NCBI RefSeq assembly: GCF_036346875.1
Contig: NZ_CP107852.1
Span: 7,502,001 to 7,566,000, forward strand
DNA: 64,000 nucleotides
DNA from: Nocardia sp. NBC_00508
GTDB taxonomy: Bacteria > Actinomycetota > Actinomycetes > Mycobacteriales > Mycobacteriaceae
Direction of reading: 5' to 3'
Shown here in pieces: positions 1-6,985 of the stretch. Position 1 is the first letter of the stretch. Every line of letters begins with the position of its first letter. The position numbers and the translations under genes were made by a program. Under the pieces are notes generated by a model. That model ran no database searches, was not told the origin of the DNA, and worked only from the letters and a program-made list of their open reading frames with translations.

Positions 1-1
1 G

Positions 2-139
2 TTGGCGGCGCTGCGCAGCGCGTGCGAAGCGTTTGGGTTCGACCCCACAGCTGCGGAACTCATCCACCATTCCAGCAATGCCGTCTACGTTCTGCCTCGA
101 CAGAGTCAGGCCGATACGAAGAACAGACCGGCGCCATAG
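2..139 (+). pseudogene. Aminoglycoside phosphotransferase-like N-terminal fragment (truncated, enters from left edge)
   Basis: The frame open from the window edge reads a stretch with the motif FDPTAAELIHHSSNAVYVLP and stops at 137-139. That matches the beginning of APH-family kinases, where an Asn-Ala-Val-Tyr strand precedes the ATP-binding lobe. The frame ends about 45 codons in, so the kinase core, including the catalytic HxD loop, cannot be present. Its tail overlaps the 3' end of the convergent glyoxalase-fold gene. I read it as a relic whose start lies just outside the window. The family assignment rests on a short stretch and is tentative. Confidence 0.45.
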
Positions 140-999
140 GCGTCGCGAGCGGAGACGAAGAAGCCCTCGTCCGTTTCCCGGAGGGCCACGCCGGAATTCT
201 CGATGAGGCTGCGCGCGACGGCGAGATCGTCGACCGCGATGGTCATGGCGGCCAGATATGACGGCGCGGGTGCCGGTTCGCCCGGCAGCACCGCCTCGGC
301 TTGTGACGCGCGCACTAGCTCCAGCTGTCCGGCGCCCATTTCCAGCACCGTCCGCGGTCCTTTGCGCACGACGGGCGCGCCCAGTATCCGGGCGTAACGG
401 TCGATGATCGCGTCGGCCTCGGCGTCGGCCGCGACGATCAGCACCGCGGCGATGGCGCGTGCTCCGTTCGGGTGCGACAGGTAGCGCGGTTGGTGCACGT
501 ACTCGCGGGTGAGATGCTGGGCGACGCCGAGCATCGCCTCCGGCGTCGAAGTCGGGTCCACGTGCACGGCCCGTGCACGCACGGTGCGGACGCCGTCCTC
601 GGTCTCGACATCGCGCTCCAGGTCGAGCACGCCGGTTGCTCGCACACCTGCCGCGACGAGTTGCTCCCGCGCCGCCTCCGCGTCGCCGGTTTCGAGATTG
701 AGCAGGCGGAATCCTTCGTACTGGTCGGCCATCGCCTTGGTGTGCCACGGGTCCGGTGCGGACTCGTCCACGATGCCGAGCAATTCGAGGTAGGAGCCGC
801 CGAACAGGGCGCACCGGTTGGCCGTGCCGCCCTGCACCGGCGCCTCGCCCGGACGTGCGCTCAGCAGGTGGCGCGAGCGCGGACTCAGTGTGAATCCCAG
901 GTCGAGGTAGCGGCGTTCCAGACCGTCGAGATCGCGGGTCAGAATGCCGGTGTGGTGAATGGCGTCGATTGTTCTCTGCACGCCGTCAATGCTCGCCAT
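106..999 (-). CDS. VOC/glyoxalase-like domain protein
   Basis: A 297-residue protein with two vicinal-oxygen-chelate modules. The first begins at IDAIHHTGILTRDLDGLE (about residues 11-30), a typical metal-binding-His strand. The second runs from about residue 185 to the C-terminus. The layout fits the Glyoxalase_3 type (PF13468). Members are metal-dependent lyases, dioxygenases or binding proteins, so no substrate can be assigned. It is divergent from a double-AsnC regulator with 65 bp between the starts, and that regulator probably controls it. No signal peptide is seen, so it should be cytoplasmic. Confidence 0.72.
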   Translation of the reverse strand: MASIDGVQRTIDAIHHTGILTRDLDGLERRYLDLGFTLSPRSRHLLSARPGEAPVQGGTANRCALFGGSYLELLGIVDESAPDPWHTKAMADQYEGFRLLNLETGDAEAAREQLVAAGVRATGVLDLERDVETEDGVRTVRARAVHVDPTSTPEAMLGVAQHLTREYVHQPRYLSHPNGARAIAAVLIVAADAEADAIIDRYARILGAPVVRKGPRTVLEMGAGQLELVRASQAEAVLPGEPAPAPSYLAAMTIAVDDLAVARSLIENSGVALRETDEGFFVSARDAYGAGLFFVSA

Positions 1000-1064
1000 G
1001 TGCGCCCATAGCGCGGCGTCACCGCGGCCGATACGCCGGATTCCGACATTTGCCCTACCCTGAC

Positions 1065-2018
1065 GTGGTGGATTCGGTCATCTTGGACGACGTCGACCGA
1101 AGGCTGCTGCACGCGTTGCAACTCGACGGCCGCGCGCCGTTCAGCAGGCTCGCGCCGGTGCTGGACGTTTCCGAGCGCACCCTGGCCCGGCGCTACCGGC
1201 GACTGCTGTCGACCGGCGCACTGCGGGTGACCGGGCTCGCCGACACCAAACGCGCGGGCCATGCCGAATGGCTGGTCCGCCTGCGGGTGCGACCGGATGC
1301 CACGGCCGCGCTGGCACGCGGGCTGGCACGCCGCATCGATACCGCCTGGGTGACGGTCATGTCCGGCGGAGCCGAGCTCGCCTGCCTATTCCGCGTCCCG
1401 GACGAAGCGCCGCTGCCCGAACTGGCACGCCACCCGGCCGTCCTCGCCGTCGACGCACATCAGGTGCTGCGGCATCTCATGCAACGCCGTTGGCAGGGCC
1501 GTATGTCGGCGCTGTCGGCCGAGCAGAGCGCGGCAGTGCGCCCGCCCGAGTCCACGCCGCACGCGCCGCTGGTCCTGACCGACCTCGACGAGCGCCTGCT
1601 TCCGGTGCTGGCCGCTGACGGCAGGGCGGCGTATCCGCAGCTCGCGAGGGCGGTCGGCTGGTCGGAATCCGCTGTGCGGCGGCGGGTCGAGGAATTGCGC
1701 CGCGGCGGGATGCTCGGGTTCGACGTCGAGATCGATCCCGTGCTGTTCGGGTTCACCGTGCAAAGCTTGCTCTGGTTGTCGGTCAGCCCCGGTCGTCTGC
1801 TCACCGTCGCGGACGCGCTCGCCGCCGATCCCGAAGCGGGCTTCGTCGGCGTGATGACCGGCCCGCACAACCTGCTGGTGTGCATCGTCTGCCGCGACAC
1901 CGATGCCTTGTTCCGCTACACCACCGAGCGGATCGGGTCGCTGCGCGGGATCGAACGGATGGAGATCAGTCCGATCAGCGGCTACGCCAAGCGCGCCGCA
2001 CCGCCGCGATTCACCTGA
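1065..2018 (+). CDS. Lrp/AsnC-family regulator with two HTH modules
   Basis: A 317-residue transcription factor with two AsnC-type winged-helix units in one chain, each followed by ligand-binding (RAM-like) sequence. The first HTH follows ILDDVDRRLLHALQLDG and the second follows LVLTDLDERLLPVLAADG (about residues 165-182). Ordinary Lrp/AsnC proteins are about 150 residues, so this is a tandem duplication or fusion. Two adjacent GTG codons (1065 and 1068) precede the conserved start; a longer upstream frame adds only unconserved residues. It lies divergent to the VOC-fold gene, its likely target. The effector is unknown. Confidence 0.8.
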   Translation: MVDSVILDDVDRRLLHALQLDGRAPFSRLAPVLDVSERTLARRYRRLLSTGALRVTGLADTKRAGHAEWLVRLRVRPDATAALARGLARRIDTAWVTVMSGGAELACLFRVPDEAPLPELARHPAVLAVDAHQVLRHLMQRRWQGRMSALSAEQSAAVRPPESTPHAPLVLTDLDERLLPVLAADGRAAYPQLARAVGWSESAVRRRVEELRRGGMLGFDVEIDPVLFGFTVQSLLWLSVSPGRLLTVADALAADPEAGFVGVMTGPHNLLVCIVCRDTDALFRYTTERIGSLRGIERMEISPISGYAKRAAPPRFT

Positions 2019-2148
2019 GCCAGTTCGGCGGGAAATACGAAATCTCCCGCCCGACAGCCGCATTCGAGCCGACACCGACCGCAACACGCAGTCCACGTGA
2101 GTCACGTAACACGCCGCGCCGCGGCGAAAACCAACGCAGTAGGGTCGA

Positions 2149-2772
2149 GTGGTGACCTGGACCGTGGGCTTCGACCTCGATATGACGCTGATCGACTCGC
2201 GGCCCGGCGTGGCGCGTGCCATCGACACCCTCGCCGCCGAGTTCGACCTGCCCCTGAGCGGCACGACCTTCGCCGACCGGCTCGGGCCACCGCTCGCCAC
2301 GCTCCTCGTCGAAGCGGGCGCTCCCGAGGGCTTGGTCCCTGACCTGATCACGCGATATCGCGCGCTGTATCCGACGCTCGTGTCGACAATCCCGCCGATG
2401 CCGGGCGCGAACGCCGCGCTGGAGGCCATCGAGGCCCGCCGCGGACGGGTGCTCGTGGTCACCGGCAAGCACGCCCCGCTCGCACGGCTGCATATCGACG
2501 AACTCGGTTGGCGCATCGACCATCTCGCGGGCGATCTCTGGTCGGCGGGCAAGGCGGCGACGCTGGTCGAGCAGAGGGCGGATCTGTTCGTCGGCGATCA
2601 CATCGGCGACATGCGCGGAGCACAGGCCGCGGGAGTCCTCGCGGTCGGCGTCAGCACGGGTCCATGCACGGCGGACGAACTGCGCGCGGCGGGCGCGGAC
2701 GTGGTGCTCGCCGACCTCACCGAGTTTCCCGGCTGGCTCGCGGCGGAGTTCGGCACGGTCGCCGCCGGTTGA
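2149..2772 (+). CDS. HAD-superfamily hydrolase (phosphatase)
   Basis: A 207-residue haloacid-dehalogenase-fold phosphatase. The nucleophile motif I appears as GFDLDMTLIDS near the N-terminus, with DLD supplying the catalytic aspartates. Motif II Thr lies in VVTGKH, and motif IV acidic residues in LFVGDHIGDM. The size fits the phosphoglycolate-phosphatase-like group with an alpha-helical cap. Two consecutive GTG codons (2149 and 2152) can serve as start. It stands alone between the AsnC regulator and a convergent methyltransferase. If it acts on 2-phosphoglycolate it could support the RuBisCO operon at 51-56 kb, but that is only conjecture. Confidence 0.78.
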   Translation: MVTWTVGFDLDMTLIDSRPGVARAIDTLAAEFDLPLSGTTFADRLGPPLATLLVEAGAPEGLVPDLITRYRALYPTLVSTIPPMPGANAALEAIEARRGRVLVVTGKHAPLARLHIDELGWRIDHLAGDLWSAGKAATLVEQRADLFVGDHIGDMRGAQAAGVLAVGVSTGPCTADELRAAGADVVLADLTEFPGWLAAEFGTVAAG

Positions 2773-2841
2773 CGCGGCGCCTCGAAACGCGGCGTCATAG
2801 GCACCCGACGGGCGCCGGTTGTGGCACTACGTGCGGGGATT

Positions 2842-3666
2842 TCAGTTGGCGGGCTTCGATGCCTTCAGCGAGAACATCAGCGGGACGCGCGGCTGCTGGT
2901 CCGGCAGGCGGAAGATCCCATCCGTCCCGGTCAGCGTGTGGAACCGGGGGAACAGGGTGAAGTCGTGCTCGTGGAGGAATTCCACCCGCAGCCCGGCCGT
3001 GCTGAGCGCCGTGAGGATGTCACCGAGGCTGTGCTGCCATTGCACGGTGACGTTCGCGGTGGTCGGCGCGTCGGGATCGGCGTAGGTACCGGACTCGTCC
3101 CAGACCTGAGCCTCCGGATCGAAGTAGTCGTAGACGACCGTGCGGCCGTCCTCGTCGCTCAGCATGTTGCTGAACGGATGGAACTCCGCCAGGTACAAGA
3201 ACCCGCCGGGCGCGATCAGCGAGGCCACGACCGTGGCCCATCCCTCGATGTCCGGCAGCCAGACCAGCGCGCCGACCCCGGTGTAGACGATGTCGTAGGT
3301 CTGCCCGCCGAGCGCTTCGACCGCATCGTAGACGTTCGCGGCGACGAACCGCGCGTCCGCGGCACCGATCCGCAGGGCCAACTCGGTCGCTGTCCGCACG
3401 GCCGGTTCGGAGAAGTCCAAACCGGTCACCGTGGCACCATGCCGCGCCCAGGACAACGTGTCCGTGCCGATGTGGCACTGCAAGTGCAGTAACCGCCTCC
3501 CACGCACATTCCCGACCTCGGCGAGTTCGAAGTCCCGCAAAGCTTCCGCGCCCTCGATGAAACCGGGCAGGTCGTAGAATCCGCCCGCGGCGTGAATCGG
3601 CACTCGCTCATCCCAGTTGGCGCGGTTCAAGACGATCCAGTCCTCGGCTCTCGCATCCGCACTCAT
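2842..3666 (-). CDS. Class I SAM-dependent methyltransferase
   Basis: A 274-residue methyltransferase. The glycine-poor SAM motif I is LLHLQCHIGTDTLSWA at about residues 58-73, followed by the acidic loop VTGLDFS and the post-motif region GFLYLAEFHPFS. The motif resembles the Methyltransf_25/UbiE-like group that acts on small molecules. No membrane segment or signal is visible. It is a single gene, convergent with the HAD hydrolase. The substrate cannot be inferred. Confidence 0.78.
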   Translation of the reverse strand: MSADARAEDWIVLNRANWDERVPIHAAGGFYDLPGFIEGAEALRDFELAEVGNVRGRRLLHLQCHIGTDTLSWARHGATVTGLDFSEPAVRTATELALRIGAADARFVAANVYDAVEALGGQTYDIVYTGVGALVWLPDIEGWATVVASLIAPGGFLYLAEFHPFSNMLSDEDGRTVVYDYFDPEAQVWDESGTYADPDAPTTANVTVQWQHSLGDILTALSTAGLRVEFLHEHDFTLFPRFHTLTGTDGIFRLPDQQPRVPLMFSLKASKPAN

Positions 3667-3892
3667 GGGGTGCGATGCTAGCCAGAGACTGATTGCGGCT
3701 CAATCGATTTACTCCCGGCACACCGCCCTCGCAGCCGAACGATGGCTCGACCGACAGGACGCCCGACGGCCGATTCCCGCCACCACAAAACCGGGGTACT
3801 ACCGGAACCCGGCTCACCAGCGGTGGCGCGGCCCACGCGATCTCCGTCGAAAAACTTGCACTGTTAGTTTATTGGCGGCTAGCCTTCCGCCC

Positions 3893-5041
3893 GTGAACCT
3901 CGAACTCTCCGACGAGCAGACCGCGGCGCGGCGGCTGGCCGCCGATTTCGTCGATCGCGAGATCGCGCCGCATGCCGCGCGATGGGATCGCGAGGAGTCC
4001 GTCGACCGGGCGATCGTCGGGCGGTTGGGCGAACTCGGCTTCCTCGGACTCACCATCCCCGAGCAGTACGGCGGCAGCGCGGGCGACCATCTCACCTACT
4101 GCCTGGTCCTGGAGGAACTCGGGCGCGGCGACTCGGCCGTGCGCGGCATCGTCTCGGTCTCGCTCGGCTTGGTCGCCAAGTCGATTCACCACTACGGCAC
4201 CGAGGAACAGAAGCGGACCTGGTTGACGCGGCTCACCGCGGGCGAGGCGCTCGGGTGTTTCGGGCTGACCGAACCGGGCAGCGGATCCGATGCCGCCCAG
4301 CTGCGCACCCGCGCGGTGCGCGACGGCGAGGACTGGGTCCTGTCGGGCACCAAGATGTTCATCACCAACGGCACCTGGGCCGACGTCGCGCTGATCTTCG
4401 CGCGCACCGGCGGCGAAGGACATCAGGGCATCACCGCTTTCCTGGTCCCCACCGACTCCCCCGGCTTCACAGCGCGCGAGATCCACGGCAAGCTCGGATT
4501 GCGCGGGCAGGCCACCGCCGAACTGGTGCTCGACGGCGTACGCGTACCCGACAGCGCCCGGCTGCACGCCGAGGGCAAGGGCTTCACCGTGGCGATGGCG
4601 GCGCTGGCCAAGGGCCGCATGTCGGTCGCGGCCGGGTGCGTCGGCCTGGCCAAGGCGTGTCTGGACGCCGCGGTCGGCTACGCCACCGAACGCGAGCAAT
4701 TCGGCAAGCCCATCGCGGGGCACCAACTCGTGCAGGAACTACTCGCCGACATAGCGCTGGACGTGGACGCGGCCCGGCTGCTGGTCTGGCGGGTCGCCGA
4801 TCTCATCGACCGCGGTAAGGAGTTCGCGGTGGAGTCCTCGAAGGCGAAACTGTTCGCCTCCGAGGCCGCGGTACGCGCGGCCGACCGGGCGGTGCAAGTG
4901 TTCGGCGGCTACGGCTACATCGACGAGTTCCCCGTCGGCAAGTACTTGCGTGACGCCAAGGTGATGACCCTGTACGAGGGCACCAGCCAGATCCAGAAAC
5001 TGCTCATCGGGCGCGCATTGACCGGCGTGGCCGCCTTCTGA
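3893..5041 (+). CDS. Acyl-CoA dehydrogenase
   Basis: A 382-residue FAD enzyme that introduces a trans-2 double bond into acyl-CoA. Visible signatures are YGGSAGDHLTYCLVLEELG, the flavin-contact CFGLTEPGSGSDA, KMFITNG, the ATEREQFGKPIAGHQLVQ helix, FGGYGYIDEFPVGKYLRDAK and YEGTSQIQ, which carries the usual catalytic glutamate. The length fits short- or branched-chain enzymes (about 380 residues). GTG at 3893 is chosen because it precedes VNLELSDEQTAARRLA, where family members begin; the longer frame upstream is unconserved. The SDR gene follows 11 bp later, so the two are probably co-transcribed and act in one fatty-acid or branched-chain pathway. Confidence 0.9.
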   Translation: MNLELSDEQTAARRLAADFVDREIAPHAARWDREESVDRAIVGRLGELGFLGLTIPEQYGGSAGDHLTYCLVLEELGRGDSAVRGIVSVSLGLVAKSIHHYGTEEQKRTWLTRLTAGEALGCFGLTEPGSGSDAAQLRTRAVRDGEDWVLSGTKMFITNGTWADVALIFARTGGEGHQGITAFLVPTDSPGFTAREIHGKLGLRGQATAELVLDGVRVPDSARLHAEGKGFTVAMAALAKGRMSVAAGCVGLAKACLDAAVGYATEREQFGKPIAGHQLVQELLADIALDVDAARLLVWRVADLIDRGKEFAVESSKAKLFASEAAVRAADRAVQVFGGYGYIDEFPVGKYLRDAKVMTLYEGTSQIQKLLIGRALTGVAAF

Positions 5042-5052
5042 GAGGACATCGC

Positions 5053-5805
5053 ATGCACCGCTTCACCGATCGGGTCGCCGTGGTCACCGGCGCGGCCCAG
5101 GGCATCGGCGCGGCCACGGCGCTGCGCCTGGCCGCCGAGGGCGCCGCCGTCGCCGTACTCGACCGCAACTCCCCCGGCGAAACCGCCGCACGGATCACCG
5201 CGGCAGGCGGTGTGGCGCGCAGTTACGTCTGCGACGTCACCGACCGCGCCTCAGTCCAGGCCGCCTTCGACCGCGCCGCCAGCGATCTCGGCAACCCGCA
5301 GATCCTGGTGAAAAACGCGGGCATCAACCGAGACGAGCTGTTCTTCCGCCTGTCCGAGGACGCCTGGAACGCCGTCCTCGCGGTCAACCTGACCGGTGCG
5401 TACCACTGCGCGCAGGTCGCGCAGACATTCATGGTGGCCCAGCGCTACGGCCGGATCGTGTCGCTGTCGAGCCGCTCGGCACTGGGCAATCGCGGTCAGG
5501 CCAACTACGCGGCCGCCAAGGCGGGCATCCACGGCTTGACCGCGACGCTCGCCATCGAGCTCGGCCGCTACAACATCACCGTGAACGCGGTAGCGCCGGG
5601 CTATATCGCCACCGCGATGACCGCCGCCACCGCGAACCGGGTCGGCATGACCGCCGAAGACCATCAGAAGACTGTCGCGGAACGCACGCCGCTGGGCCGG
5701 GTCGGACAGCCCGAGGAGGTCGCGGCGGTCATCGCCTTCCTCGCCAGCGACGAGGCGAGCTACGTCAGCGGCCAGACGCTGTACGTCAACGGCGGCGCGC
5801 GCTAG
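5053..5805 (+). CDS. 3-oxoacyl-ACP reductase-like SDR (FabG type)
   Basis: A 250-residue classical short-chain dehydrogenase. The Rossmann motif is VTGAAQGIGAAT. The catalytic Ser is in SLSSRSALG and Tyr-x3-Lys in NYAAAKAG. The C-terminus YVSGQTLYVNGG is typical of FabG-like reductases. One oddity is that the usual NNAG structural motif reads KNAG (LVKNAGINRDE). The gene follows the acyl-CoA dehydrogenase by 11 bp, suggesting a 3-hydroxyacyl/3-oxoacyl-CoA step in the same pathway. Cofactor and chain length are not determined. Confidence 0.88.
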   Translation: MHRFTDRVAVVTGAAQGIGAATALRLAAEGAAVAVLDRNSPGETAARITAAGGVARSYVCDVTDRASVQAAFDRAASDLGNPQILVKNAGINRDELFFRLSEDAWNAVLAVNLTGAYHCAQVAQTFMVAQRYGRIVSLSSRSALGNRGQANYAAAKAGIHGLTATLAIELGRYNITVNAVAPGYIATAMTAATANRVGMTAEDHQKTVAERTPLGRVGQPEEVAAVIAFLASDEASYVSGQTLYVNGGAR

Positions 5806-5820
5806 CGCATTTCTCTCGAC

Positions 5821-6030
5821 TCACCACGGCACCGGTCCGGTGCGGTCGAAGAATCCGCCGGTCGGTCCGTCCTGCCCCAGCGTGGCCAGCCGCACGACGG
5901 CGTCGGTGCCCTCGGTGACGGTCTGGAAGCCGGCGTGGCCTATCAGATCCGTCGCGGTGTACCCAGGGTCGGCCGCGTTGACCTGAATACCGGGCAGTGC
6001 ACGCGAATACCATGCTCCCAGCGTCGTGTT
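5821..6030 (-). pseudogene. C-terminal remnant of an SDR oxidoreductase
   Basis: The reverse strand encodes an SDR C-terminus: LPGIQVNAADPGYTATDLIG, then a short helix and GGFFDRTGPVPW before the stop at 5821. The N-terminal Rossmann motif and catalytic Ser/Tyr/Lys are absent. Upstream the frame runs into the 5' region of the divergent XRE regulator. Intact SDR genes often sit divergent from MmyB-type XRE regulators that control them. I infer that a deletion removed roughly the first two-thirds of the gene, including the shared promoter side. Confidence 0.7.
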
Positions 6031-6113
6031 CCCGACACCGGCGTACCAGGGCCACCAGCTCTCGGGAGTGGCGATCCTACCCCGACTGTGAGCGACTGCG
6101 GCATGATCGGGGT

Positions 6114-6971
6114 GTGGATCGAACCGAGCTGGCCGCGTTGCTCCGGCATGCGCGCGACCGGGCACGACCGGGCGATGTCGGGCTGCCCGCGGGGTCGCGC
6201 AGGCAGGTGCCCGGGCTGCGACGCGAGGAGGTCGCGCAGCTCGCGGGCGTGAGCGTGGACTACGTGGTGCGGTTGGAGCAGGGCCGCGGTCCCCATCCGT
6301 CCAGTTCGGTGCTGGCCGCGCTCGCTCGCGCGCTGCGGCTCAACGACGAGGACCGCACGCTGCTGTTCCAGTTCGCGGGGGCGGCGCCACCACAGGAGGG
6401 CCGCATCGACATGGTGGTGCGGCCGAGCATGCTACGTCTGCTGGACCGAATGGTGGACCTGCCCGCGCTGGTGCTGTCGGCGAAAGCGGATGTGCTGGCG
6501 TGGAATCCGATGGCGGTCGCGTTGTTCGGCGATTTCACCGCTTGGCCGCCTGCCCAGCGCAATGTCATCTGGCAGCGGTTCCTCGGCACCGAACGCGGAC
6601 GCATCGCGATGACGCCCGCCGAAGCCGACAACGCTGCCGCGCTGTCGGTGGCGAGCCTGCGCAGTGCGCGCGCCCGCTACCCCGACGATCCCGGACTACT
6701 CCGGTTGGTCTCCGAACTCCGTTCGCGCAGCCCCCGTTTCGAGCAACTGTGGACCGCACGACGGGCCGGTCAGTGGCGCAGCGAAAGCAAGACCATCGAT
6801 CACCCGGAACTCGGCCAACTGCGGCTGGACTGCGATACCCTGCTGGTCCCGGACACCGACCAGGCCATGGTGGTCTACTCCGCGGCGCCGGGAAGCCCGG
6901 AAGCCTCGGCGCTGGATCTGCTGCGGGTCACCGGAACGCAGCGCTTCACCATCGCCGAGTCTTCTGGCTGA
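6114..6971 (+). CDS. XRE-family regulator with MmyB-like ligand-binding domain
   Basis: A 285-residue regulator. The N-terminal HTH runs about residues 8-75 and includes LRREEVAQLAGVSVDYVVRL. The rest (about 95-280) matches the MmyB-like domain: DLPALVLSAKADVLAWNP and LDCDTLLVPDTDQ. GTG at 6114 is taken because it precedes VDRTELAALLRHARDRA, the normal beginning of the fold. Such proteins usually repress an adjacent divergent SDR gene. Here that neighbour is only a C-terminal relic, so the regulator may be orphaned. The ligand is unknown, possibly a fatty-acid-like molecule by analogy with MmyB. Confidence 0.85.
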   Translation: MDRTELAALLRHARDRARPGDVGLPAGSRRQVPGLRREEVAQLAGVSVDYVVRLEQGRGPHPSSSVLAALARALRLNDEDRTLLFQFAGAAPPQEGRIDMVVRPSMLRLLDRMVDLPALVLSAKADVLAWNPMAVALFGDFTAWPPAQRNVIWQRFLGTERGRIAMTPAEADNAAALSVASLRSARARYPDDPGLLRLVSELRSRSPRFEQLWTARRAGQWRSESKTIDHPELGQLRLDCDTLLVPDTDQAMVVYSAAPGSPEASALDLLRVTGTQRFTIAESSG

Positions 6972-6985
6972 GGTAGCCCGGTCGG

